Notes under the pieces: model-generated
The model's database searches: none
Told to the model about the DNA's origin: nothing
What the model saw: the letters and a program-made list of their open reading frames with translations, nothing else
Program-made: the position numbers and the translations under genes
Shown here: piece after piece, positions 51,577 to 62,800 of the stretch
How positions within the stretch are numbered: the stretch's first letter is position 1
How the letters are laid out: every line of letters starts with the position of its first letter
Source of the DNA: Closterium sp. Naga37s-1
Lineage: Eukaryota > Streptophyta > Zygnematophyceae > Desmidiales > Closteriaceae
Assembly: GCA_947471745.1 (NCBI GenBank)
Contig: CANJKZ010000977.1
Location: 744,001 to 808,000, forward strand
Direction of reading: 5' to 3'
DNA: 64,000 nucleotides

Positions 51577-54557
51577 GCTCACCTGGAGAGGAAGGTTGTG
51601 GGCCTCAGGAGTAGAGTGATGGCCAATCCAGCAGAACCTGGTCTATATGAAGAGCTGGTGAAGCAGGAGGCGGCGCTGAAATCATATCACGAGAGGAACA
51701 AGGACCGACTGCTGGTGCTGGCAGGGATGACAATGGAAATTGCAAGAGAAGCTCCATCGCCATACCTGTCGGGAAGAATCAAGACACGGAAAACAAAAAC
51801 AGAGATAAGAGGTGTGTCATAATGGGCAGAGATACAAAGGCGCACGAGAAGTCCTTGCTGCAGCGACGGAACATTTCAAGGAGGCTTATCAGGAGCCAAT
51901 GTAGACAGGGGAGGAAACGGCCTGGGAGATAAACGAATCGAAAAAGCTGTGGGTGGAGGACAGGGAATTACTCGCTCACCCCTGGATGGAGAAAGAGGTC
52001 AGAGAGGCGCTTCGAGGTCTACCGTCAGGAAAATCTCTAGGGCAAGACGGTATGCCGAAGGAATTCTTCGAAAAAAAATGGGAGCTGCTTGGGGGGAGCT
52101 GATGAAGCTGGTCAGAAGATTTGAGGATAAAGCGGAATTGCCAGAGGCCTTCATGATAGAGAGGAGCTGGGGAATTATAGACCGATCACACTTCTCAGCG
52201 CTGTTTACAAGATTGTGGCCAAAGTATTGGCGAATCGGATCAAGAGAGTTCTTCCGCAAGTGATATCACCGCACCAGTTCGGCTTCATTCGAGGGAGGAG
52301 GTTAGCTGATGCGGTGTCAATTGTAGCGGATACGATCGATGCAGCTGCAGCGGGAGATGAAGATTGGCTGTTGTTACTAGTGGATTTTCAAATGGCATAT
52401 GATTCGGTCTCACGGGGCTTCCTCTTCGGCACGATGGAAAAGATGGGGTTCCCGTCGAGTTTCGTGGCCTGGACGAAGGGACTCCATGACGGGGCAGGAA
52501 CGAAGATGCTCCTGAATGGCTGGACGGGAGACAGAGTGGAGATGTGCAAAGGTGTCAGGCAAGGATGTCCACTCGCCCCCTACCTCTTCCTATGCGCGGT
52601 GGAGCCATTATGCCAGGAAGCAGAAAGAAGGAATCTGGGGATACGGAAAAGGGGGGTTGGCAAGCTAACATACATCAGGTACGCAGATGATACCACGCTG
52701 GCACTCAAGGGGCAAGAACAGGTGGTAGCAGCGAAACTGCTGCTAGATGACTTTGGTCAAGCATCGGGGCTAAAAATCAACCAAGGGAAGACGAAGCTGA
52801 TCCCGTTGGGGAAGAACAGGAGACGGCAACAACCAACAGACTCACCGTTCATATGGGCCCCAAGAGGAGAGCCGGAGAGACTCCTGGGGATCTGGATCAC
52901 GCCAGGGGGGTCCCCAGAGCCGTCCTGGGACAAGGCATTTGAAAGGATGTGTGGGGAATTGAGCAGATGGGAGGCGAAACACCTTTCAATATCGGCAAGA
53001 GTGACCATTATAAATTGCTACGCGATGCCAATCCTCCTCTTCCAGGCGATGGTGGACGCGCCTCCGGAAAAACTCTGGACGAGGGTGCAAAGGATGTGCC
53101 GCAATTTCATCTCGGCGGGGAAGGCAGACATGGACAGGCATTTCATACTCTGGGGATTCGAACTCTACTGGAGAGAAAGGAAGGAAGGGGGGCTTGGGGT
53201 GATCAGACCGAAAGACAGGATAAACAACATAGCGATGCAGAACTTGGGAAGAGCAGTAGCAGAGAAAGACCCAATTAAAACCTGGCTGTGGGAAAAGGCG
53301 GCGGGTTTCCCGCTGGGCCTGGCGACGATATACGCACACCCGTTGATCCTCAAGCAGTGGCTGGAGGGAGGTGTCAGGTGGAGAACCATGGTGGAGGCGC
53401 TGTGGGAGTCAGGACTGAAGGTAATCGGAGATCCGCAAAGCAGATGGGAGGCGGAGGGGGAGCAATTGCTCTTCAACCGAGCGATTTTCTTCCGAGGGAA
53501 ATCGCCTTTCGGCGGCCAGAAGGACTCCGGTTGCCTGAAAAATATCACACTCGACTCATTAATCCAGATGGAGCAGGATGGGAGCAGAGCACTGAAAGAT
53601 GAAGCGACCTTGGATAGGGATCTGGGGAAGGAGACCAGGAAATGGGCGCTGAAAGCTTTCGCGGCACCGCCACCGGAGTGGAAGGAGAAACTGCTTCAAA
53701 GACTTATGGCAGAAGAGATCTTTATGGCCACCACAGTTGTCAGCGTGAACTCTTACCGACCGGGGGTGAAGCTGTATTACAGGTTGGAGTATGCGAGAGA
53801 TGAACGGCTCTTTGGGACAAGGGTGGAGGTGGAAAAAGATGGAAGGCTGAAGGAAGTGGAATATGCTAGCATCATGGAAATATTCATATGGCGGATGACT
53901 CCGATGCTGGTAAACAATGGCGAGGTCAGGGCGCAATTAGGAACGCCTAAGGCGCGCCTGCTACAATCGCAGCTATGTGAAGGTGGAGAGCCAGCCGAGG
54001 TAAGAGATTTGCGGAGGATGATCAAACCCCAACACACGTAGCCGAAACAGCAGCTATAGTGGGAGGAGACGTGGGGAAGGAAAGTGGACTGGGAGAAGGC
54101 CATCAAAGTGAGCGACTCACTGGTGACACCGACGAGGGCACGGGAAATTATTCTACGGGCACACAGCAACAACTTGCAAGTTGGGGAGAGGCTCCCCTTC
54201 CTTGGGCCACGGGCAAACTGTGTGCACTGTGGTGCAACTGAATCGCTAAATCATTGTCTGTTCAGCTGCCCAAGGATCCAAGGGGTGGTGGCAAAAGTAC
54301 AGGACTTACTGTTTCAACAGCCATGCACAGAGTCGGGCTTTCCAGAAACGACACTGCTTACAACGGCAGCGCATCAACTCTGGTTGGCGCGATGCAATGC
54401 GGTATGGAGGGGCGTGAGATTTCAACCAAAGAGGGTGTTGCGGAGGATTAACGTCAACTTCACACTTCACGTAAACATATACATCAGAGCAAGGAAGAGA
54501 AGAGCCGGCGACAAGAGGGACCACAAAGTACCGGGTGGATGGGGACACCTGGCATGA
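51577..54557 (+). pseudogene. LINE ORF2, reverse transcriptase and zinc-finger tail
   Basis: Linker helices first (51577-52150), then NYRPITLLSAVYKIVAKVLA near 52175, HQFGFIRGRRLADAV, LLLVDFQMAYDSVSRGFL, GVRQGCPLAPYLFLCAVEPL, YIRYADDTTLAL (YADD catalytic pair at about 52680), and INQGKTKLIPLG: the non-LTR RT order. The frame from 52215 runs to TAG at 54039; a second TAG at 54057 follows, then the same frame continues with NCVHCGATESLNHCLFSC (54220-54275), the CCHC-like zf-RVT tail. The shift near 51825-52200 and these two stops make it non-functional. Confidence 0.85.
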
Positions 54558-54777
54558 GACGAGGCACTGGTGATGGCGAAGATTTACAACACAGACGAGT
54601 CGCTGACGTGGAGGGCGGACTACAAAGCTGTATGGGAGGAGCAGTCGGTCCTGTTTCAACCACCATAAAGCCATGCACGGGGAGGTTTGCCTACATAGAT
54701 AGACAGTATGCTCTCCGAAACTCAGTTACGACTGCGGATGTCATGTATGCTCGCTATAGTGTACTTGATTCCACCAG

Positions 54778-54808
<31 letters not shown>

Positions 54809-55739
54809 CTCTGGATGTTTATCATGCTACTAGTCTGCCTTCCTACATGTCCTTTCCTCCCCATGCGCAGACGTGGTGACCAAGTGCAAGGAATTCTGGC
54901 AGTTTGTACATGACGCACGGCGTGAGTACAATATCGACAATCGCTACATCATCAACACCGACCAGATGCCTCTGTGGCTGGAGATGCCGGCGACAACCAC
55001 GGTGGAGCAGTCGGGCGTGAAGTCGGTGCCTATCCGGAGCGGTGTTTACCAGAAGGAAAGAGTCACCGTGATGCTGGCGTGCACGGCAACGGGGGAGAAG
55101 CTGGCGATGTTTTTCAAGCGCAATACCGTGCCAAAGGGAGACTTCCCGAACAGTAAGCTCTTCTTTGCTGTGTTTTTATGACTGTTTATAAACAAAAGGA
55201 AACTAACGGCCGATTGATTGTGCGCAAACGTGGTCGTCGACTACCAAGAGAATGGATGGATGGAAGCCAAGAACGTCATCCAGTGGCTCGACAAGGTCGT
55301 TGTGCCGTTCATCAAGCCGAAATTCGGTGTGCAGGCGCGGAGTGCGATGCTCGTCCTCGACTCCTACCGTGGTCACCTGACGGACGAAGTGAAGAAAAAG
55401 TTCGCCCATCTCAACATTGTGTCGGCGGTAATCCCGGGGGGCTGCACGGCGGACGTGCAGCCCCTTGATGAGTCGGTGAACAAGAGCTTCAAGGCCAGCG
55501 TGCACCAGCTGTACCAGACATGGTTCGAGCAAGACGGCATGAGCACCTTGACAGCAGAAGGTGAGCGGCATGTTGTCTATACAACTGCGAGTGTGTTGGT
55601 TTCCCCCTCTAATGTTCTATTATTTTCCCCGCTCCCTTTCATGTGGTGCAGGCAACATCAAGAGACCTCCTCCCTGTCACATGATCGAATTTCCACTCGA
55701 GAATGTTGCACTAAAGGTGAGTACAAGGCGTTTTTATAC

Positions 55740-56076
55740 TCAGAAATACATAGAAACAACAGATAATCCGAACCTTCGGGAACGCGCTCTTCTAGAATAT
55801 GTAATCACTAGTGTGCATAAGCACGCAAGCTCATTGGCACATCGGATTATGGCAAGATTATGCCTTGTACACCACCGTCGGTGCTGTCGGTGCCGTATAA
55901 TGTAAATGTCGGTGCCGAAAATACAGAATAAGTGAAACAATCGGAAAGCTCTAGAAAATAGAATAGTAGTCCGATTGAGGTGAAATAAAGTGCAAATGAA
56001 AGAGGAAAATAAGGAGAATAAGATAGAGTAAAAATATGGAAATGAGAAATATGTCGAACGTCGACGTACTCTTACA
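55740..56076 (-). repeat. 3' LTR of minus-strand gypsy (left edge uncertain)
   Basis: On minus starts TGTAAGAGTACG after a purine tract CTTTGAGGGGGGAAAG. AT-rich, with a repeated GTCGGTGC motif. The left boundary with the pogo-like gene's last intron is not defined; the donor GTGAGT at 55717 is still host. Confidence 0.6.
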
Positions 56077-56086
56077 CTTTCCCCCC

Positions 56087-59000
56087 TCAAAGTTGGGTGG
56101 TAGATGTAACACCCTGCTTGACAAGGTAGTCTCGGAGAGAACGTCGGGCGTTAGACATGTCTTCTTCGGAGACCCAGCTGTCCTCGGAAGGATCATAACC
56201 CTTCCAGCGTATGAGAAACTCCAGGGCGCCATGCCGACGTCGACGATGTGCAAGCACAGACTCGACCTCGTACTCGGGTTCATCGTTCACGAGGACTGGA
56301 GGCGGTGGTGGAGGTTGGCGTCCCATGTACAGCTTATTTGGATCCCGATAAGGTTTAAGAAGCTACACGTGGAAGGCGTTATGAATCTTCCAAGTAGCTG
56401 GTAGGCGCAAGCGGAATGTGACTGGAGTTACCTGATCTTCTACGAGGAAAGGTCCGCAGAAGCGATGTCGCAACTTGGATGGAAGATGACCGAGGATGAG
56501 GTTGCATGTGTCGAGAAGCACATGGTCACCAACCGCAATGGTATGATCACGGCGATGACGATCGGCCGAGCGTTTCTGTGAAGACTGTATGTCCTGTAGA
56601 CGCTTGTATGTCCGATCCCAAAGCTGCTGCATTGTGGTAACAAAGTCGTGCGCGGGCTGGACGGTTGCAGGTACTGTCGGCTGTTGTAGAGTAAGCGGAT
56701 GTCGTCCGTAACAGAGGAAGAATGGGGTCTCTCCTGTTGCGGCATGCTTCACATTATTGTAGGCGAACTCCAACACCGGCAAGTGCAAGTCCCACTTGCT
56801 AACGTTGTCTTTGCACGCTGCGCGCAAGAGCTGTTCCACAATCTGGTTCAAGCGCTCTGTCTGCCCATCGGTCTGGGGATGATATGCAGATGACATCGCT
56901 AGGCATGTCCCCATGAGCGACATGAGCTCTTTCCAGAACTTGCTAGTAAACTTGGGGTCCCTGTCGGATATGAGGGTTGTCGGGATCCCGTGCTGTGAGA
57001 TGATGTGTTTGATGAATAGCTGTGCCGTTTCCTCCGTGCGTGCGGTTGTATGCGTCGGAATGAAGTGTCCCATCTTTGAGAATTTGTCGATAACGACCAG
57101 GATGGCGTCATGCCCCACGTTAGTAGGTGGTAACCCGGTGATGAAGTCCAAGCTGACCACTTGCCAAGGCTGTTCTGGGACGGGTAGAGGCTGAAGAAGT
57201 CATGCTTTCTTCTGCTTACTGCTCTTCATCCACTGGCACGTGTCGCACGAAGTGACGAACTTCTGCACGTCATCTGCCATGTGAGGCCAGTAGTAGACTT
57301 TCGCAATCCCGGCAAGAGTCTTGTTACTCCCGAAGTGACCAGTGTAGAGTACATCGTGGAACTCCTTGAGAAGTAGCTGCCGAAGAGGCGGGTCCTCAAC
57401 ATGTATGGCGGCAACGTGTCCAGGCCGGCTTAGTGCATCTGCCTTATTCTTGTGTCCCGGCTTGTACTCGATGTCGTAGTCGAAGTGCGTCTCGAGGAAG
57501 TCGATCCACCGGACTTGTCGTCTGGAGAGGGTTGGCTGCGTTTTTAGGTACTTCAGACTACAATGGTCGGTGTAGACCGTGGTCTTCCTTCCTTCAAGGT
57601 AGCATCGCCATGTTTTGAATGCAGTGATGATCGCTAAGGCCTCTTTGTCGTGAATGGGGTAGTTGAGTTCTGCCCCGTGCAATTTCTTGCTGAGGTAAGC
57701 GATTGGTTGAAGTCCCTTCCCTTGGTCTTGCATCAAGACTGCTCCAACTGCTTGGTCGCTAGCGTCAGCCTCGATGACGTAGTCTTTTTCTGGATCTGGC
57801 AGGATGAGGACGGGTGCGGACGTGAGTGCGGTCTTCAACTGCTCCATGGCTTGTTGGTGCACATCCTCCCACTTGAACGGTGTATTCTTCTTCAGTAGAT
57901 TGGTGAGAGGTGTTGCAATCTTCGCATACTGTGGCACGAACCGATTGTAGTAGTTCGCAAAGCCAAGGAATTGCTGAAGTTCCTTCACGTTCTCCGGTGT
58001 CTTCCACGTACGTACGGCTTCGATCTTCTTTGGGTCCACATGTACACCTTGAGCGCTCACCATGTGTCCAAGAAACTGAACTTTCTTCAATGCGAACTCG
58101 CTCTTAGATAACTTGACGTAAAATTTCTCCCGTCGAAGTATCTCGACGACTCGTTGTAGGTGTTCGATGTGCTGCTTCATGTCCCTCGAGTAGATCAGGA
58201 TGTCGTCCAGGTACACCACCACGCATTCGTCGAGTAGAGGCCTGAGAATATGGTTCATTTCGGCCTGGAATGTAGCGGGTGCGTTGGTGAGTCCGAACGG
58301 CATGACGAGGTACTCGTAGGATCCGTATCGTGTCCGGAAGGCCGTCTTATGGATGGAGTTATCCGCCATCCGGATCTGCCAATATCCCGATCTCAAATCG
58401 AGTTTTGAGAATACCGTGGCTCCCCGAAGCTGGTCAAGTAGATCGTCGATCCGTGGAATCGGATACTTGTTCTTGATCGTCTACTTGTTGAGGGCTCGGT
58501 AGTCGATGCACATGTGTAAGCTTCCGTCAGGTTTTGGCGTGAAAAGCACTGGTGCACCGTACGGTGATGTTGAGGGTCGAATGAGTCCCTTGTCCAGGAG
58601 GTACTCGATCTGTTTCTTCATGCCAGCCAACTCGGTAGGGCTGAGTCGATATGGTGCTCGGAAGGTTGGTATTGAACCAGGTTCTTCGAATATCTCGTAC
58701 TGGTGGGTTCGGTATGGCGGCAACTAGTCTGGAAGGTCGTCAGGGAGAACGTCTTCGAACTCCTCTAGAAGTTTCTGGATTGCTGGTGGAAGCTCGAGCA
58801 TCTTCCTCTCTCCTTCGTCCTCGTTGGTAACCAGTGCAACAAACCCTGCCATGGTTTGCTTCACGTCCTTCTCGAAGCGTGCGAGAGTCTCCTCCGGAAT
58901 ATCTCCCGTGTTGCTCCAACTCGGAAGTGGAACTCTTTTGACTTGATTGTAGATACTCGCCGTGCGGGTGACCTAGTTGATCTCGGGGTTGAACTTCTTC

Positions 59001-59199
59001 AGAAAGTCTCTTCCAAGGATCAGGTCTAGCCCTTTGATGTTGGTGACGGGTAGGGTCGGTTTCCAGCGAAGAGGACCCATCTGCTGGTGTAATGCTGCTT
59101 CGCCGTAGACTTGTAACTTGCTTCCGTCAACCATCGTAGCTGTGAAGATTGAAGGCGTGTACTTCTCGTTGATGCGTTTGAGAGTTGCCTTGTCGCATA
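56087..59199 (-). pseudogene. pol: Gypsy chromovirus pol, minus strand, interrupted by copia
   Basis: A single frame from the right: protease C-terminal part (IKGLDLILGRDFLKKFNPEI near 59000), linker, RT ([46 protein letters not shown]), RNase H ([15 protein letters not shown]), integrase zinc region ([25 protein letters not shown]) and core (LDFITGLP, LISDRDPKFTSKFW, TDGQTERLNQ), and a chromodomain (EFLIRWKGYDPSEDSWV). In-frame stops: TAG near 58974, 58724, 58479 and 56363, TGA at 57200. The protease active site and gag lie beyond the copia insertion at 59200, outside the window. Confidence 0.9.
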
Positions 59200-59329
59200 T
59201 GTCAAACATATATGCTATAGTCTGTGTAGGCTGTAGTGGGGTAGACAATATGGGGTACAACATTTCTAGGTTTCCTACTTGTATCCAAACTGCTTGCTAG
59301 TCAATCATTCCTTCGTTCATATTCTGACA
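59200..59329 (+). repeat. Copia 5' LTR
   Basis: 130 bp, TGTCAAACATA to ATTCTGACA; homologous to the minus-strand LTR at 39263-39391. Confidence 0.85.
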
Positions 59330-59342
59330 TGGTATTCTGAGC
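59330..59342 (+). promoter_or_regulatory. tRNA primer-binding site of copia
   Basis: TGGTATTCTGAGC directly after the LTR; related to TGGTATCAGAGC with one extra base. Confidence 0.65.
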
Positions 59343-59389
59343 AGGTTCCCTCCGTGGGAACGTTTTTTTTTTAGGGCCCACCACTGAAC

Positions 59390-60046
59390 TGTTTAGCCTG
59401 CCCGAAGCGCGCTGTCGCGCCTGCCTCTCCTACGCCGTCGCGCGACTCTGCCCTGCTGTCGCGCTAGTCGCGACCCTGCCTACCGCCCGTTGCGGCCCTG
59501 CCTGTCGCGCGCCTCTGCCCGTCGCGCGCCTCTGCCCGTCGCGGCCCTGCCCGCCACGCGCCTCTGCCCGTCGCGCGCCACTGCCCGTCGCGGCCCTGCC
59601 CGTCGCGCGCCTCTGCCCGTCGCGGCTCTGCTTGCCGCCCGTCGCGGCCCTCTCCTGCCACCCTACGTCGCGGCCCTGCCCTGCCTCTGCCCGCCGCGGC
59701 CCCTGACCTGATCGCCGCCACCGTCGCGGCCTTGCTCTACCGCCGCCCAGTCGCGGTCCTGCCCTGCTGCCGCCCCACCCGCGGCCCCTGACCTAATCGC
59801 CAGCTGCGGCCCTGCCCTGCACCCGCCCCTGGTAAGCACCCGCGCCGCCAAGCCAAGCCGCGCCGCCCAGCCGAGCCGCGCCGCCCAACCGAGCCGCGCC
59901 GCCCAGCCGAGCCGCGCCACCCAGCCGAGCCGCGCCGCCTTACCGAGCCGCGCCGCCCTACTGAGCCGCACTGCCCTGCTGCTTCCGCTGCTTCTGCTGC
60001 TTCTGTTGCTACTGCTGCTTCTGCTGCTACTGCTGCTACTGCCGCT
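59390..60046 (+). repeat. GC-rich tandem leader of copia
   Basis: Three successive arrays between primer site and gag: CGCGCCTCTGCCCGTCGCGG-type units (59400-59700), CCGAGCCGCGCCGCCCAG units of 15-18 bp (59840-59970), and a CTGCTGCTTCTG triplet tract that ends at the gag ATG. Confidence 0.85.
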
Positions 60047-62005
60047 ATGGCTAGTCCTACTGTTCTTACCTTTGATGCTGAGGGTCGTGCTGTTGACTTC
60101 GAGGTGTGGGTAGACGACCTACAGCTGTTTCTCCAGTGCGACTCCAAGGACAGAGTCTCCCTGTTCGATCACACATCCGGTGTCTCTCCTGCACTTGCTG
60201 CCACTGCTGACAGTACGGTTCGCTCGCAGTGGACCACTCATGACGCTGTTGCTCGTCTTGCTGTTCGTAGTCACCTGCCGTCTGCTGAGCGCGCGCAATT
60301 TGGCCAGTACAAGACTGCAAAGTCTTTGTATGACGCTGTTGTCGCGCGCTACTCCTCCCCTGCCACTGCTGCTCTCAGCCGCCTCATGCTGCCGTACCTG
60401 TTCCCTGACCTTGCTGCCTTTGCCACAGTCGCTGACCTCATTACTCACCTCCGCACTAGTGACACCCGCTACCGCGCTGCGCTTCCCACTGAGTTTTGTG
60501 CCAAGAACCCCCCCCCCATGTACATCACCCTCTACTACCTAGTCACCCGTCTCCCTGACTCTCTCTCTTCAGTCAGGGACCACTTTCTCTCCCTTTGCCC
60601 CACTGAGCTCACCGTTGACCTGCTTGAGGAGCACCTTACTGCAGCAGAGAAGAATATTGTTGCTGTCGGTGCTTCTCATGGCGACCCCCGCACCCCTTTC
60701 TTTGAGGGGTGCTCCCCCCTCCCCCTTCTCCCCTCTGTTGCTTCTGCTGCTGCTGTCGACCTCGTTGGCACTGAGGAGGTCGGGGCTGCGTCTGCTCCTA
60801 GTGGGAGGCGCCGCAACAGCAAGGGCAAGGGGGGCAGGGGTGGTGGAGGGGACGGAGGGGGCGGCGGTGGAGGCGGTGGAGGCGGTGGAGGGGGTGGAGG
60901 CGGTGGTGGTGGCGGTGGGGGTGGTGGCGGGAGTGGGGGCGGCAGTGGAGGTGGTGGAGGCAGCGGCAGCGGCGGTGGAGGCAGCGGCAGCGGCGGTGGA
61001 GGTGGCGGCGGCGGTGGGGCTGGTCGAGGTGGAGCCGCGCAGCATGGAGGCTTTGGCGGTAGCCAGCGCCAGCAGCAGCAGCGTTCCCGTGAGACCCCGT
61101 CGCCCCAGCAGCTTCGTGAGTGGTACGCTGGGCGTGGGAGGTCTGGGGGTGCTGGTCCCTGCACTTACGTTCTTCGCACAGGCGGGCGTCGTGGAGAGAC
61201 GTGCGGTGGACCGCACACTTCGCAGCGCTGCTTCGGTCGCCTGACTGACGCCTGGCGTGCACAGTTTCCTGACGGTGCTGAGCTCCCCCGCTGGGGTGAT
61301 CTGCTGAAGCAGAATGTTGCTATCTTTGATCTTGATTTCGATGCTATCCTTGCTGCCATGTATGCTGTGACTGATAGTGCTGAGGGTGATTGTTACCTGT
61401 GTGTTCCGCCTGACCCGGGCATTGAGGCTGCTGCTCTAGGTGCTAGTGAGTTTGCTGCTCCAGGTGCTAGTGAGTCTGCTGCTCCAGGTGCTAGTGAGTC
61501 TGCTCTCTCTGGTACTGCGCCTGCTGAGGCCTTGCACACCTTCACACTCGACTCAGGTGCTTCGCGCTCCTTCTTTCGCGACAGCACCACACTCACGCCG
61601 CTCAGTCGGCCAGTGGCAGTCTCCCTGGCTGACCCCTCTGGGGGCCCAGTCCTTGCGCACTCCTCCACGGTTCTACCGTGCCCTGCGGCCCCGTCGGGCT
61701 TACTGTCGGGACTCCACCTCCCCTCGTTCTCTACGAACTTGGTGAGTGGAGCTGACCTCCAAAACGTGTGGGTTGACCAGTTCACCCCGGGAGGTCAGCG
61801 TGTGACCCACTGTACTAGCTCTCGGACGGGCCGCCACCTGGCCACGTTCACCCGTCGGCCTGGGTCGAGCCTCTACACACTAACCACTGTGTCTCCTCCT
61901 GTCACTGCGTCTGGTCAGGTAGCCGCATCTGGTCAGGTGTTTGCTGCTGCGTCCAGGTCTAGTCCGGCGTCTGCCCCCTGCTCGTGTCGTCCTCTGTCAC
62001 ACTAG
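60047..62005 (+). CDS. gag: Copia Gag-protease polyprotein
   Basis: ATG 60047. Gag domain in residues 1-220: FEVWVDDLQLFLQC, YLVTRLPDSLSSVRDHFLSL and TVDLLEEHLTAAEKN. A poly-Gly run follows (about residues 260-325, encoded at 60840-61030). Then come TPSPQQLREWYAGRGRSGG and a short Cys/His segment (GGRRGETCGGPHTSQRCF) in the zinc-knuckle position. Protease: LHTFTLDSGASRSFFRDS near 61550. The frame stops at TAG 62003, where the paralogue at 34200 (minus) has Gln (HQTLLWHH). The same frame continues with integrase, so this TAG is a disabling change or, less likely, a read-through site. Confidence 0.85.
   Translation: MASPTVLTFDAEGRAVDFEVWVDDLQLFLQCDSKDRVSLFDHTSGVSPALAATADSTVRSQWTTHDAVARLAVRSHLPSAERAQFGQYKTAKSLYDAVVARYSSPATAALSRLMLPYLFPDLAAFATVADLITHLRTSDTRYRAALPTEFCAKNPPPMYITLYYLVTRLPDSLSSVRDHFLSLCPTELTVDLLEEHLTAAEKNIVAVGASHGDPRTPFFEGCSPLPLLPSVASAAAVDLVGTEEVGAASAPSGRRRNSKGKGGRGGGGDGGGGGGGGGGGGGGGGGGGGGGGGGGSGGGSGGGGGSGSGGGGSGSGGGGGGGGGAGRGGAAQHGGFGGSQRQQQQRSRETPSPQQLREWYAGRGRSGGAGPCTYVLRTGGRRGETCGGPHTSQRCFGRLTDAWRAQFPDGAELPRWGDLLKQNVAIFDLDFDAILAAMYAVTDSAEGDCYLCVPPDPGIEAAALGASEFAAPGASESAAPGASESALSGTAPAEALHTFTLDSGASRSFFRDSTTLTPLSRPVAVSLADPSGGPVLAHSSTVLPCPAAPSGLLSGLHLPSFSTNLVSGADLQNVWVDQFTPGGQRVTHCTSSRTGRHLATFTRRPGSSLYTLTTVSPPVTASGQVAASGQVFAAASRSSPASAPCSCRPLSH
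60840..61035 (+). repeat. (GGN)n tract encoding poly-Gly in Gag
   Basis: About 65 codons nearly all Gly, with some Ser. GGTGGAGGC and GGCAGCGGC sub-units repeat. Confidence 0.9.
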
Positions 62006-62800
62006 ACTCTTCTTTGGCACCACCGCCTTGGTCACCCCTCCCTGCCTCGTCTCCGAGGTATGGCCTCCCGTGTCCTTGTCTCAGGTCTCCCCAAGTCCCT
62101 CCCTCCCTCCCTCCCCTTCCTCCGAGTTGACGAATACTCGCGCTACACCACAGTCTCCCCCTTGCGCCTCAAGGGTGAGGTCACTGAGGTGTTGATCGAC
62201 TGGATCCGCACTGCTCCTCACCAGCTTAGAGAGAGTTTCGGCTCGGACTTTCCTGTTCTGCATCTGCACTCAGACAGAGGTGGTGAGTTTTCCTCCGACC
62301 TTCTGAGGGCCTTCTGACGTGCGGAGGGCATCCGCCAGACGTTCACGCTTCCGGCCTCTCCACAGCAAAATGGGATTGCTGAGCGCCGCATTGGCATGGT
62401 CATGGACGTTGCTCGCACGTCCATGATCCATGCGGCAGCTCCTCATTTTCTGTGGCCGTTCGCTGTTCAATACGCTGCACATCAGATCAACCTTCAGCCT
62501 CGTGTCTCCTTGCCGGAGACCACACCTACTCTGCGGTGGACGGGGAAGGTTGGTGATGCGTCTGTGTACCGTGTCTGGGGATCTCGAGCTTTTGTCCGCG
62601 ATACTTCCGCGGACAAGCTTTCCTCTCGTGCTGTTCCCTGCATTTTCCTTGGCTTCCACCCTGACGCGCCTGGGTGGCAGTTTTACCACCCCACCTCGCG
62701 CCGTGTTCTGTCCTCTCAGGACGTCACGTTTGACGAGTCGGTCTCCTACTACCGTCTCTTTCCCTACCGCACTGCCCCTCTCCCCCCCCCGCCGCTCTTC
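62006..62800 (+). pseudogene. Copia integrase with internal deletion
   Basis: TLLWHHRLGHPSLPRLRG starts the integrase zinc region, but after VSGLPKSLPPSLPFLR the sequence jumps to DEYSRYTTVSPLRLKGEVTE. The related copy at 34138-34420 has about 80 extra residues here, including the CxxC pair and the first catalytic Asp (DVWGP). HSDRGGEF (second Asp), the SPQQNGIAERRIG block with the catalytic Glu, and FLWPFAVQYAAHQINLQPRV remain. A TGA at about 62315 lies in FCRAEG-like context. No active enzyme can come from it. Confidence 0.85.

Larger units (their letters stand above)
48490..54806 (+). mobile_element. Full-length L1-like LINE
   Basis: 6.3 kb from after GACTCTGGAT (48480-48489) to a poly(A) tail (about 54778-54806), followed by the same GACTCTGGAT (54807-54816): a perfect 10-bp target duplication. 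It carries ORF1, an endonuclease, reverse transcriptase and a zinc-finger tail, all broken by stops or shifts. It lies in an intron of the pogo-like gene, same strand. Confidence 0.92.
47945..55716 (+). pseudogene. pogo/Tigger-like DDE transposase gene, interrupted
   Basis: Exon part 1 (about 47970-48410): YTSQEKLKWLVRLEVAASIS, KVARESGIHRKCL, RGRSSWYRPMEIKVYAQLLD and WSEQFRKRWNLSVRMKTKVA, i.e. the two helix-turn-helix blocks of pogo/CENP-B-like proteins, with in-frame TAG codons at about 48113, 48131 and 48320. A LINE sits in the following intron. Part 2 (54872-55152, acceptor GCGCAG): YIINTDQMPLWLEMPA. Part 3 (about 55215-55560): MLVLDSYRGHLTDEVKKKF and IPGGCTADVQPLDESVNKSF. These give the three catalytic Asp residues (NTDQ, VLDS, QPLD). 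Part 4 (about 55651-55716) ends at donor GTGAGT. The right end is cut by a gypsy LTR. It could be a transposon or a domesticated derivative that has decayed. Confidence 0.72.

Noticed and set aside
54778..54806. Sequencing artefact homopolymer
   Set aside because: It is the poly(A) tail of a LINE, supported by the 10-bp target duplication right after it.
60676..61164. Pro-rich minus-strand ORF
   Set aside because: Antisense of the poly-Gly tract of copia Gag.
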